Positions 1 to 8,302 of a DNA stretch of 64,000 nucleotides are shown in pieces. The stretch comes from Stutzerimonas decontaminans. GTDB taxonomy: Bacteria > Pseudomonadota > Gammaproteobacteria > Pseudomonadales > Pseudomonadaceae. Location: NCBI RefSeq assembly GCF_000661915.1, contig NZ_CP007509.1, positions 1,550,001 through 1,614,000 on the forward strand. The letters are read 5' to 3'. The notes below the pieces were generated by a model. That model made no database searches, had not been told where the DNA came from, and saw only the letters and a list, made by a program, of their open reading frames with translations. Positions within the stretch are counted from its first letter, which is position 1; the number at the start of each line of letters is the position of its first letter. Made by a program: the position numbers and the translations under genes.

Positions 1-459
1 GCGCAGGTCCGGGTTGCCCGCGGTCATCTCGGCGATCACTTCGCGTGCCGGCATGTCGCGCACGCTTTGCGCCATCGAGCGCGCCAGGCGTTGCAGGGGA
101 AACAGCTCGGGACTGGGAAAGGCCGAACCGAAGGGCACCGTGGCCGGGTCGCGCAGCGAGGCGAGCACCGAGAACACCAGCTCGCTGACACCGACATCGG
201 TGGTTTCCGCCGGACGCAGGCTGATGTCCGGTTCGTGCAACGGGCGCTTGGCATGTTCGCGGACGAAATAGCCCGAACGCGCCCGCGCCTGGATCAGCCC
301 GCGGTCTTCCAGCAGGTAGTAGGCCTGGAACACGGTGGACGGGCTGACGCCGTAGGTGCGGCTGGCGTGGCGCACCGAGGGCACCTTTTCCCCTGGGGCG
401 AGCACGCTGCTGCGGATCAGTTCGGCAATCTCGTCGGCGAATTTCTCGTAGCGCTTCAT
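1..459 (-). CDS. MocR-type (GntR/aminotransferase) transcriptional regulator, 5' part only
   Basis: The first 153 codons of a gene that runs off the left edge. The N-terminus reads MKRYEKFADEIAELIRSSVL and continues into a GntR-type winged helix (GEKVPSVR, then YGVSPSTVFQAYYLLE, then GLIQARARSGYFV), the usual DNA-binding domain of about 70 residues. After a linker the sequence PFGSAFPSPELFPLQRLAR resembles the start of the PLP-dependent aminotransferase-fold domain of MocR/PdxR-like regulators. These proteins usually sense PLP or an amino compound and are about 470 residues long, so two thirds are missing. The ATG lies 34 bases after the ccoG stop on the same strand, so co-transcription with ccoG is possible. 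The regulated gene cannot be told from this fragment. Confidence 0.85.
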   Translation of the reverse strand, partial: MKRYEKFADEIAELIRSSVLAPGEKVPSVRHASRTYGVSPSTVFQAYYLLEDRGLIQARARSGYFVREHAKRPLHEPDISLRPAETTDVGVSELVFSVLASLRDPATVPFGSAFPSPELFPLQRLARSMAQSVRDMPAREVIAEMTAGNPDLR

Positions 460-493
460 CGTGTCCGGGCCATGGCGGTTGAGCATGGCCAGT

Positions 494-1912
494 CTACTGG
501 CGTAGCGCCGCGATGGGGGCGACGAAGGTGCTCGGTGTGCTCACCCGGCTGCTCGGCTCGGCGATGTCGCTGACCTCGAAGCGCAGCTCGCGGCTGAAGT
601 CGCGGGCGTTGTCGAGCAGCGTAACGCTGACCGGCAGGTCGGCTATCTCGCCCGGGGCCAGGGCGATCTCCCGCGGTCCCTGCAGCGCGAACGGCCCGTC
701 TTCCAATGCCAGCGCGTAGCGGCGCGGCTGCTGGGTCTTGTTGATCAGCTTGAGGCGATACATGTTCTCGATCTGGCCCTGCATGTTCTCGCGGTACAGC
801 GTGCGGTCGCGGGTGACGTCCAGCTGCAGCTGTGGCCGCGCGTCCAGTGCCCAGATGAAGGCCGCGATCATCGCCGTCATCGCCACGGCATAACCGATCA
901 GCCGAGGGCGCAAGAGGCGGGTGGTGCCGCCCTTGAGTGCGCGCTCGGAGGTGTAGCGCAGCAGGCCGCGGGCGTAGCCCATCCGGTCCATGACGCTGTC
1001 GCAGACGTCGATGCAGGCGCCGCAGCTGATGCAATCCAGCTGCAGGCCGTCGCGAATGTCGATGCCGGTGGGGCAGACCTGCACGCACAGCGTGCAGTCG
1101 ACGCAGTCACCGAGGCCCTGCGCGCGCGGGTCGCTGCCCTTGCGCCGGGCGCCGCGGTTCTCGCCACGGGCTGTGTCGTAGGAGACGAGCAGGGTATCGG
1201 CGTCGAACATTACGCTCTGGAAGCGCGAGTAGGGGCACATGTGCAGGCACACCTGCTCGCGCAGCCAGCCGGCGTTGATGTAGGTCGCAGCAGTGAAGAA
1301 CAGCAGCCAGAAACCGGTGGTCGCGCCGAGGTCGAAGCGGGCGAGGTCGGCCACCAGTTCGCGTACCGGGGTGAAATAGCCGACGAAGGCCAGCGCCGTG
1401 GCCAGGCTGATCGCCAGCCACAGCGTGTGCTTGGCGGCACGGCGCAGCAGCTTGGCGGGCGACCAGGGCGCGGCGTCGAGCTTGATGCGCTGCAGGCGAT
1501 CACCCTCGGTGATCTTTTCCACCCACATGAACATCCAGGTCCAGGTGCTCTGCGGGCAGGCGTAGCCGCACCAGATGCGCCCGGCCAGCACGGTGATGAA
1601 GAACAGGCCGAACGCGGCGATGATCAGAATCGCCGAAAGCAGGATGAAATCCTGCGGCCAGAAGGTGGCGCCGAAGATGTGGAACTGCTGTCGGTCCAGA
1701 TCCCAGAGTACCGCCTGGCGGTCGTTCCAGTTCAGCCAGACGGTGCCGAAGTAGAGCAGCATCAGCAGAGCGCCGCCTAACAGGCGCAGGTTGCGGAAGC
1801 GGCCGCTGAAACTGCGCGTATGAATGGGCCCGCCGCTCTGCGCGGGCGTCAGGCGGATCGGTTGGCTGGGATCAACGGTATCGATGATCTGCGCGGGTAT
1901 GCGGTCGGTCAT
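494..1912 (-). CDS. ccoG: Cytochrome c oxidase accessory protein CcoG (FixG/RdxA), polyferredoxin
   Basis: A 472-residue membrane-bound iron-sulfur protein of the CcoG/FixG family, which helps deliver copper to (reduce Cu for) cbb3-type cytochrome oxidase. Several membrane segments are visible around residues 43-60, 88-110, 165-182 and 335-355. Cys115-x3-Cys119 and Cys222-x3-Cys226 lie at membrane edges. Two classical 4Fe-4S clusters follow: C270-x2-C273-x2-C276-x3-C280-P and C294-x2-C297-x2-C300-x3-C304. The C-terminal 110 residues form the immunoglobulin-like periplasmic domain typical of the family. I start at the second in-frame ATG (MTDRIPAQ), five codons inside the longest frame, because a GGGG stretch precedes it. 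The gene stands apart from any ccoNOQP or ccoHIS genes in this window. An ANR-like box lies 138-151 bases upstream of the start. Confidence 0.93.
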   Translation of the reverse strand: MTDRIPAQIIDTVDPSQPIRLTPAQSGGPIHTRSFSGRFRNLRLLGGALLMLLYFGTVWLNWNDRQAVLWDLDRQQFHIFGATFWPQDFILLSAILIIAAFGLFFITVLAGRIWCGYACPQSTWTWMFMWVEKITEGDRLQRIKLDAAPWSPAKLLRRAAKHTLWLAISLATALAFVGYFTPVRELVADLARFDLGATTGFWLLFFTAATYINAGWLREQVCLHMCPYSRFQSVMFDADTLLVSYDTARGENRGARRKGSDPRAQGLGDCVDCTLCVQVCPTGIDIRDGLQLDCISCGACIDVCDSVMDRMGYARGLLRYTSERALKGGTTRLLRPRLIGYAVAMTAMIAAFIWALDARPQLQLDVTRDRTLYRENMQGQIENMYRLKLINKTQQPRRYALALEDGPFALQGPREIALAPGEIADLPVSVTLLDNARDFSRELRFEVSDIAEPSSRVSTPSTFVAPIAALRQ

Positions 1913-2177
1913 TAGGCTTCGCCCCATAGGCTTTTCAGGCGAGGCGATGATCCGGGCGAAGGGGAACGCATAACAGACTCAGATGAACCGAGGAAATACG
2001 GATCAGATGAATGCCGTGCGTACGCCTCCAGGCCTTGTGCGGCCATCGCTTGACCTGTATCAGTGGACCGTGTCGCAATCGGCTGATCCGCTTTTTTTGG
2101 GCCTATCTGCACCTGTTCTGCCGCGGCTTGAGCGGCCATAGTCGAGGCCTTTTGCCGAGCAATGAGGAGCTAGCGCC
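1913..2177. other. Intergenic region between ccoG and the cidA-like gene
   Basis: The divergent gap holds the ANR-like box at 2050-2063 and a T-rich patch near 2091-2098. I see no further gene or repeat in it. Confidence 0.5.
2050..2063. promoter_or_regulatory. ANR/FNR-like box
   Basis: The sequence TTGAC-CTGT-ATCAG matches the ANR/FNR consensus TTGAT-N4-ATCAA at 8 of 10 defined bases. It sits between ccoG (minus strand) and the cidA-like gene (plus strand), so it could serve either. No clear -10 element was found at the ideal distance in either direction, so which gene it controls is open. Confidence 0.45.
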
Positions 2178-2216
2178 ATGATGTCTGACCTGCCGCCGAT
2201 GGAGCGCCGCCGATGA
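2178..2216 (+). CDS. Possible 12-codon leader peptide overlapping the cidA-like start
   Basis: The frame MMSDLPPMERRR begins 8 bases after a strong GAGGAG ribosome binding site (2164-2169). It ends with a TGA that overlaps the ATG of the next gene (ATGA, 2213-2216). This arrangement would allow translational coupling. The downstream gene also has its own GGAG at 2201-2204, so the peptide may be fortuitous. No function is proposed. Confidence 0.3.
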   Translation: MMSDLPPMERRR

Positions 2217-2578
2217 TTCTCAAGGGCCTGACCTGGTTGGTGCTGCTGCAACTGCTCGGCAACCTGATCAATCTGGTGCTGCTGCCGGCATTGCCTGGGC
2301 CGATCATCGGCATGCTGTTGCTGTTCGGCTTGTTGCTGCTGCGCCGCAGCATTCCCGAGTCGCTGGAGAAAACCGCGGCGCTGTTGCTGCAGTACCTGCC
2401 GTTGCTGCTGATCGTGCCCGCAGCCGGAATCATGACCAGTGGCTCCGCACTATTGGATGATCTGCCGGCGATTGCCGCCGGGCTGGTGATGTCGTTGCTG
2501 ATCACTGTGCCGTTCTGCGGCTGGCTGATGCAGCGGCTGATTCGCCGGCTCGACCTCAAGCGGGAGGATCAGGCATGA
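2213..2578 (+). CDS. CidA/LrgA family membrane protein
   Basis: A 121-residue, four-segment hydrophobic protein of the CidA/LrgA family (holin-like proteins thought to modulate murein hydrolase export, cell lysis or small-molecule transport). The motif LPALPGPIIGMLLLF at about residues 23-37 is characteristic of the family. Membrane segments are near residues 7-26, 28-45, 61-80 and 85-110. The stop overlaps the ATG of the LrgB-like gene by four bases (ATGA), so the pair is an operon. A GGAG lies eight bases before the ATG. Family membership is clear; whether it acts as CidA or LrgA is not decided by the sequence. Confidence 0.9.
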   Translation: MILKGLTWLVLLQLLGNLINLVLLPALPGPIIGMLLLFGLLLLRRSIPESLEKTAALLLQYLPLLLIVPAAGIMTSGSALLDDLPAIAAGLVMSLLITVPFCGWLMQRLIRRLDLKREDQA

Positions 2579-3285
2579 CGGTTCTCGACTGGCGCACGGC
2601 CTGGGCGGCCGTCGTGGTGCACCCGCTGTTCTCCGTGGCGCTGACCCTGATCGCGTTCCAGCTGGCGCTGATGCTCTACCGGCGCAGCGGCTGGCTGGTG
2701 CTGCAGCCGGTGATGGTCGGCATGCTGCTGGTGGTCGGCACGCTGACTCTGGTGGACCTGGACTATGCCCGCTACCGCGAGGGCGCTTCGCTGGTTGCCA
2801 TGCTGCTCGGTCCGGCGACCGTGGCGCTGGCGGTGCCGCTGCATCGTCACCTCAAGCGGATTCAGCAATTGTTCTGGCCGATTGTCATTACCCTGGCCGT
2901 GGGCGGCGTGCTCAGCGTGGTGCTGACGTTGGCGATCGCCTGGGCGCTGGGTGCACAGATGCCGGTGCTGATGAGCCTAGCGCCGAAGTCGGCGACCATG
3001 CCGATTGCCATGCTGGTGGCCGAGCAGCTCGGCGGCCTGGCATCGCTGGCGGCGGTATTCGTCATGCTTACCGGTGTCATCGGCACGGCGCTGGGGCCGC
3101 TGTTGCTGCGCTGGGCTGGCGTCGATCATCCCGCCGCTCGCGGTCTGAGCTATGGCATCAACGCGCATGCCATCGGTACGGCACGGGCGTTGGAGGAGGG
3201 CGACGAATGCGGCGCTTTCGCGGCACTGGGGATGAGCCTGCTGGGCATTCTGATCGCATTGCTCCTGCCGTTCGCCCTCGGCTGA
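2575..3285 (+). CDS. LrgB/CidB family membrane protein
   Basis: A 236-residue polytopic inner-membrane protein, partner of the preceding CidA/LrgA protein. The signature stretch LAPKSATMPIAMLVAEQLGG (about residues 136-155) and the GINAHAIGTARALE segment near residue 195 are conserved in LrgB proteins. Length matches the family norm of about 230 residues. The start codon overlaps the upstream stop, so the two are translationally coupled. The pair may form a lysis-modulating or metabolite (pyruvate/glycolate-type) channel; the substrate cannot be read from sequence. Confidence 0.92.
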   Translation: MTVLDWRTAWAAVVVHPLFSVALTLIAFQLALMLYRRSGWLVLQPVMVGMLLVVGTLTLVDLDYARYREGASLVAMLLGPATVALAVPLHRHLKRIQQLFWPIVITLAVGGVLSVVLTLAIAWALGAQMPVLMSLAPKSATMPIAMLVAEQLGGLASLAAVFVMLTGVIGTALGPLLLRWAGVDHPAARGLSYGINAHAIGTARALEEGDECGAFAALGMSLLGILIALLLPFALG

Positions 3286-3417
3286 GGTCGCCTGCCCGGC
3301 ATTCCCGTGCAGGCCGCTGCTGTGGCGGTGTTGCGACCCTCACGCACCACTGGCTAGCACCCCGTCAGCCCGGTTAGAGTAGGCGGCGGTCGCTTGACCG
3401 TGCACAGGGTGCAAACC

Positions 3418-4209
3418 ATGAAATTGCGGATGTTCCAGGTCGATGCTTTCACCGCTGAACGTTTCCGGGGCAATCCCGCAGCGGTGATCCCCTTGCAAGC
3501 CTGGCTGTCGGACGAGTTGATGCAAGCCATCGCCGCCGAAAACAACCTTTCCGAAACCGCCTTCTTCGTACGTGAAGCGGACGGGGCGTTTCATATCCGC
3601 TGGTTTTCGCCGCTTACCGAGATTGATTTCTGTGGCCACGCCACCCTGGCCAGCGCCTTCGTACTGCTGGAGCAGGGCCTGGCCCAGGCGCCGCTGGTTT
3701 TCCGCGCTGCGGCCGTGGGCGATCTGACCGTGCAGCGTCGGGCCGACGGCCTGCTGGAAATGAGCTTCCCCAACCGCGCGCCGGAGCCGGTTGCCGAACC
3801 GCCGGCGGCATTGTTGCAGGGACTTGGATGCGAACCGGAAGCGGTGCTGCGCAGCCAGCAGGCCTGGTTCGCCGTCTATCGAGACGAGCAGCAGGTTCGT
3901 GCATTGTCACCCGACCTCGATGCACTGCGCGGACTGGCGCCTTTGGATGTGGTGGTGACCGCACCGGGGCGCGAGCAGGATTTCGTCTCCCGCTACTTCT
4001 GGCCAGCCAATGGTGGCGACGAAGATCCGGTGACCGGTTCCATTCACGCCGGACTCGCGCCGTACTGGGCAGGGCAGCTGGGGCGCAACGAACTGGTGGC
4101 GCTGCAGGCCTCGGCTCGTACCGGCATCCTGCACTGTCGGGTCGAGGCAGATCGTGTGATGGTGGCCGGGCAGGCCGTACTTTTTCTCGACGGCACCATC
4201 GAACTTTAA
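3418..4209 (+). CDS. PhzF family isomerase/epimerase-like protein
   Basis: A 263-residue protein of the PhzF superfamily, built of two diaminopimelate-epimerase-like halves. The N-terminus MKLRMFQVDAFTAERFRGNP with GNPAAV, the ENNLSETAFF block carrying the presumed catalytic Glu46, and the FCGHATLASA motif are diagnostic. The second half contains GGDEDPVTGSIHAGLAPYW. I chose the ATG at 3418 over an in-frame TTG 24 bases earlier because the family begins at this point. No other phenazine genes are nearby, so it is probably a stand-alone enzyme of unknown substrate rather than a phenazine biosynthesis gene. Confidence 0.9.
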   Translation: MKLRMFQVDAFTAERFRGNPAAVIPLQAWLSDELMQAIAAENNLSETAFFVREADGAFHIRWFSPLTEIDFCGHATLASAFVLLEQGLAQAPLVFRAAAVGDLTVQRRADGLLEMSFPNRAPEPVAEPPAALLQGLGCEPEAVLRSQQAWFAVYRDEQQVRALSPDLDALRGLAPLDVVVTAPGREQDFVSRYFWPANGGDEDPVTGSIHAGLAPYWAGQLGRNELVALQASARTGILHCRVEADRVMVAGQAVLFLDGTIEL

Positions 4210-4306
4210 ATAACTATCTTCATGCATTGCGGGCGGCCCTCGGCCGGCGCGATGGGTGTGCCTGTGTGTGGCTGATCGATTCAAACCAACGGGGTTGCGA
4301 AACGTG

Positions 4307-6601
4307 ATGATGAAAGGGCTGCTGCCGTTTGTCCTGCTTGCCGGTGCGATGAGTTCGTTCGCCTTTGCGGCGCCGCCGGCATTGCCGCTGGATGACCGCC
4401 AGGCGCTGATCGAAACCCTGCTCGAGCGCATGACGCTGGCGGAGAAGATCGGCCAGTTGCGCCTGATCAGCATCGGTGGCGACATGCCGCGCGAGCGGAT
4501 CGCCGAAGAAATCGCCGCCGGGCGCATCGGCGCGACATTCAATTCGGTGACCCGAACCGATAACCGGCCGATGCAGGATGCTGCGCTGCGCAGCCGTCTG
4601 GGCATCCCGATCTTCTTCGCCTATGACGTCATTCACGGCCACCGCACCATCTTCCCCATCAGCCTGGCCCTGGCCTCCAGCTGGGACCTCGAGGCGATTG
4701 CCCTGAGCGGTCGCGTGTCGGCCATCGAAGCCAGCGCCGACGGCCTGGACCTGACCTTTGCGCCGATGGTCGACATCACCCGTGACCCACGCTGGGGGCG
4801 CACCTCGGAAGGCTTCGGCGAAGATCCCTACCTGGTTTCGCAGATCGCCGGCACGCTGGTGCGCGCCTATCAGGGTGAGCGTCTCTCCGCTGCAGACAGC
4901 GTGATGGCCAGCGTCAAGCACTTCGCCCTGTATGGCGCGGTGGAAGGCGGGCGCGATTACAACGTGGTCGATATGAGCCCGCAGCGCATGCATCAGGATT
5001 ACCTGCCGCCATACCGTGCGGCTGTGGACGCCGGCGCTGGCGGCGTGATGGTGGCGCTGAACACCGTCAACGGAATGCCGGCCAGTGCCAACCGCTGGCT
5101 GTTGCGTGATCTGCTGCGGGACGACTGGGGCTTCCGCGGGCTGAACATCAGCGATCACGGCGCCATCGACGAACTGCTGCGCCACGGCGTCGCTCGCGAT
5201 GGCCGCGAGGCCGCGCGCCTGGCGATCGAGGCGGGCATCGACCTGAGCATGCACGACTCGCTCTACCTGCAGGAACTGCCCGGGCTGGTCGAGCGCGGCG
5301 AGGTGCCGGTCGAACTGATCGACCAGGCAGTCGGTCGCGTGCTCGGCGCCAAGTACGACCTCGGGCTGTTCCATGATCCCTATCGCCGCATCGGCCAGGC
5401 AGCGGACGACCCGGTCGAGGTCAATGCCGAAAGCCGCCTGCATCGCCAGGCGGCGAGGCAAGTGGCACGCGACTCGCTGGTGCTGCTGGAGAACCGCGAG
5501 CAGACGCTGCCATTGCGCAAGGACGCGACCATTGCGCTGGTTGGGCCGCTGGCCGATTCCCACGTCGACATGCTCGGCAGCTGGTCGGCAGCCGGTGTGG
5601 CAGCCCAGACGGTGACGCTGCGTCAGGGGCTGGAAGCGGCTGTCGGCAAGGGCGGCCAGATCATCCATGCCCGCGGTGCGAACGTCACCGACGATACCGG
5701 CATGATCAAGTACCTGAACTTCCTCAACTGGGACCGCCCGGAAGTCTCGCTGGACCCGCGGCCGCCGCAGGCGATGATCGACGAGGCGGTACGCGCCGCG
5801 CGCGAGGCCGATGTCATCGTTGCCGCACTGGGCGAGGCGCGAGGCATGTCCCACGAATCGTCCAGCCGCACCAGCCTTGCGCTGCCAGCCAGCCAGCAGG
5901 CGCTGCTCGAAGCACTGGTCGCCACCGGCAAACCGTTGGTGGTGGTGCTGATGAACGGACGGCCGTTGCAGCTTGGCTGGGTCAAGGAGCACGCCGATGC
6001 GGTGTTGGAAACCTGGTTCGCCGGCACCGAGGGCGGCCATGCGATAGCCGATGTGCTGTTCGGCGCGCACAACCCGTCCGGCAAGCTGCCGATCTCCTTC
6101 CCGCGCTCAGTCGGCCAGATCCCGACCTATTACAACCACCCGCGGCTGGGGCGGCCCTACGTCGAAGGACGTCCGGGCAACTACACCTCGCAATATTTCG
6201 AAGAGCCCAACGGCGCGCTGTACCCATTCGGCTATGGCCTCAGCTACACCGATTTCGAGCTGTCAAAACCGCAGCTTTCACGGCGTGCGCTGAAACGCGA
6301 TCAGAATCTGGAGGTCAGCGTAACGGTGAAGAACATCGGCGCGCGTGCCGGCGCAACGGTCGTGCAGCTTTATCTGCAGGATCTGGTTGGCTCCAGCGTA
6401 CGCCCGGTCAAAGAGCTCAAGGGCTTCAAGAAACTGATGCTGGAGGCTGGCGAGACGCAGGTGGTGCGCTTCGTGCTGAGCGAAGCCGATCTCAAATTCT
6501 ATGACGCTCGGCTCGACCATGTGGCGGAACCTGGCGAGTTCGAGGTCCAGCTGGGCCTCGATTCGCGGTCGGTGCTCAGCGAGCGTTTCGAGTTGTTGTA
6601 A
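4307..6601 (+). CDS. bglX: Periplasmic beta-glucosidase BglX (GH3)
   Basis: A 764-residue glycoside hydrolase family 3 enzyme, the same size as E. coli BglX. It begins with a signal peptide (MMKGLLPFVLLAGAMSSFAF, cleavage near Ala-Ala-Pro), followed by the GH3 TIM-barrel. The catalytic nucleophile is Asp283 in NISDHGAIDELL. A GH3 C-terminal domain with ALGEARGMSHE follows, then a fibronectin type III-like domain from about residue 660. It would hydrolyse beta-glucosides in the periplasm. Two adjacent ATGs at 4307 and 4310 could serve as start. It lies upstream of opgG-opgH in the same direction but 129 bases apart, which hints at shared beta-glucan metabolism without proving an operon. Confidence 0.93.
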   Translation: MMKGLLPFVLLAGAMSSFAFAAPPALPLDDRQALIETLLERMTLAEKIGQLRLISIGGDMPRERIAEEIAAGRIGATFNSVTRTDNRPMQDAALRSRLGIPIFFAYDVIHGHRTIFPISLALASSWDLEAIALSGRVSAIEASADGLDLTFAPMVDITRDPRWGRTSEGFGEDPYLVSQIAGTLVRAYQGERLSAADSVMASVKHFALYGAVEGGRDYNVVDMSPQRMHQDYLPPYRAAVDAGAGGVMVALNTVNGMPASANRWLLRDLLRDDWGFRGLNISDHGAIDELLRHGVARDGREAARLAIEAGIDLSMHDSLYLQELPGLVERGEVPVELIDQAVGRVLGAKYDLGLFHDPYRRIGQAADDPVEVNAESRLHRQAARQVARDSLVLLENREQTLPLRKDATIALVGPLADSHVDMLGSWSAAGVAAQTVTLRQGLEAAVGKGGQIIHARGANVTDDTGMIKYLNFLNWDRPEVSLDPRPPQAMIDEAVRAAREADVIVAALGEARGMSHESSSRTSLALPASQQALLEALVATGKPLVVVLMNGRPLQLGWVKEHADAVLETWFAGTEGGHAIADVLFGAHNPSGKLPISFPRSVGQIPTYYNHPRLGRPYVEGRPGNYTSQYFEEPNGALYPFGYGLSYTDFELSKPQLSRRALKRDQNLEVSVTVKNIGARAGATVVQLYLQDLVGSSVRPVKELKGFKKLMLEAGETQVVRFVLSEADLKFYDARLDHVAEPGEFEVQLGLDSRSVLSERFELL

Positions 6602-6730
6602 GAAATATCCTGTATGCAGCGTGCCTGCCGGTGCGTTTGTTGGCGCAGCGGTGTGACCGGCTAGGCTGTATGCAGCCAAACCACAGCGAAGCAGAGCGGA
6701 CTCTGCACAAACCTGTAATTCGGAGGCGGT

Positions 6731-8302
6731 GTGTTACGCATTTTTCAGTGGAAGACGGGATCTGAGTCGGCACGCATGCTGGCGGGGCTGGCCGGCGGGT
6801 TGTGCATGCTGCTGGCCGGCAACGCGCTGGCATTCGGGCTCGATGATGTGGCCGAACGGGCGAAAACCCTGGCCGCCAGCGGTTATGAGGAGCCAGCCAG
6901 CAACCTGCCCGCGGAGCTGCGCAAGATGGCCTTCGCCGATTACCAGCGGCTGCGCTTCAACCCCGAGCATGCCTACTGGAAGGATGCTGAGACGCCATTC
7001 CACCTGCAGTTCTATCACCAGGGCATGCATTTCGACACGCCGGTGCGGATCAACGAAATCACTGCCACGGACGTTCGCGAGATCCGCTACGACCCGGCGA
7101 TGTTCCAGTTCGATGGCGTCGAGATTGATCCTGCCGCCCTGGAAGGGCTCGGTTTCGCCGGCTTCAAGGTGCTCTATCCGCTGAACAAGAAGGACAAGCA
7201 GGACGAGGTGATGACCCTGCTTGGCGCCAGCTACTTCCGCATAGTCGGTAAGGGCCAGTGGTACGGGCTTTCCGCGCGCGGGTTGGCGATCGACACGGCA
7301 CTGCCGGTTGGCGAGGAATTCCCGCGCTTTCGTGAGTTCTGGGTCGAGCGGCCGCAGGCTGATCGGCGCAACCTGGTGATCTACGCGCTGCTCGACTCGC
7401 CGCGCGCCACCGGCGCTTATCGCATGGTGCTGACGCCAGGCAAGGACAGCACGCTGGATGTGCAGGCCAAGGTGTTTCTCCGCGAGCCAGTCGGCAAGCT
7501 CGGTATTGCGCCGCTGACCAGCATGTTCCTGTTCGGTGCCAATCAGCCCAGCGATTCGCTTAACTTCCGGCCACAACTGCATGATTCCGAGGGGCTGGCG
7601 ATCCATGCCGGCAATGGCGAATGGCTCTGGCGCCCGCTGAACAATCCGAAGCGTCTGGCGGTGAGTGCCTTCAGCGTGGAAAACCCGCGTGGTTTCGGGC
7701 TGATGCAGCGCACCCGCGAGTTCAACCGCTACGAGGATCTGGACGACCGTTACGAGCTGCGCCCGAGCGGCTGGGTCGAGACCCGTGGCGACTGGGGCAA
7801 GGGCCACGTCGAGCTGGTGGAAATCCCGACGCCTGACGAAACCAACGACAATATCGTCGCGTTCTGGTCACCCGAGAAGCAGCCGGAGCCCGGCCAACCG
7901 CTGGATCTGGAATATCGCCTGCACTTCTCCATGGACGAACCCAGCCTGCACGACCCGCAGTTGGCCTGGGTGCAGCAGACCCGCGTTTCGGCAGGTGACG
8001 TCAAGCAAGCCAACCTGATCCGCCAGCCGGACGGCAGCACCGCGCTGATCGTGGACTTCGTCGGCCCGGTGCTTGAGCAGCTCGCCGAGGATGCGCCAGT
8101 GACCACTCGCGTAAGCATCGACGACAACGCCGAGCTGGTGGAAAACAATCTGCGCTACAACACCGTCACCAAGGGCTGGCGTCTGACGCTGCGGCTGAAA
8201 GTGCGAGACCCGGCGCGACCGGTCGAGATGCGTGCCGCGCTGGTCGATGGTGACAAGACCCTTTCCGAAACCTGGACCTATCAGATCCCGCCCCATGAAT
8301 GA
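6731..8302 (+). CDS. opgG: Glucan biosynthesis protein OpgG (MdoG)
   Basis: A 523-residue periplasmic protein required for making osmoregulated periplasmic glucans, very similar throughout to E. coli MdoG. Examples are [42 protein letters not shown] and [15 protein letters not shown]. The start is a GTG four bases after GGAGG; an ATG at 6776 is an alternative, and both leave a usable signal peptide ending at GNALAFG. The protein has the two-domain beta-sandwich plan of the family, the first domain being implicated in glucan backbone modification. Its last codons overlap the opgH start, marking a tight two-gene operon. Confidence 0.95.
   Translation: MLRIFQWKTGSESARMLAGLAGGLCMLLAGNALAFGLDDVAERAKTLAASGYEEPASNLPAELRKMAFADYQRLRFNPEHAYWKDAETPFHLQFYHQGMHFDTPVRINEITATDVREIRYDPAMFQFDGVEIDPAALEGLGFAGFKVLYPLNKKDKQDEVMTLLGASYFRIVGKGQWYGLSARGLAIDTALPVGEEFPRFREFWVERPQADRRNLVIYALLDSPRATGAYRMVLTPGKDSTLDVQAKVFLREPVGKLGIAPLTSMFLFGANQPSDSLNFRPQLHDSEGLAIHAGNGEWLWRPLNNPKRLAVSAFSVENPRGFGLMQRTREFNRYEDLDDRYELRPSGWVETRGDWGKGHVELVEIPTPDETNDNIVAFWSPEKQPEPGQPLDLEYRLHFSMDEPSLHDPQLAWVQQTRVSAGDVKQANLIRQPDGSTALIVDFVGPVLEQLAEDAPVTTRVSIDDNAELVENNLRYNTVTKGWRLTLRLKVRDPARPVEMRAALVDGDKTLSETWTYQIPPHE

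Noticed and set aside
3394..3417. TTG start eight codons upstream for the phzF-family gene
   Set aside because: The family N-terminus begins at the ATG at 3418.
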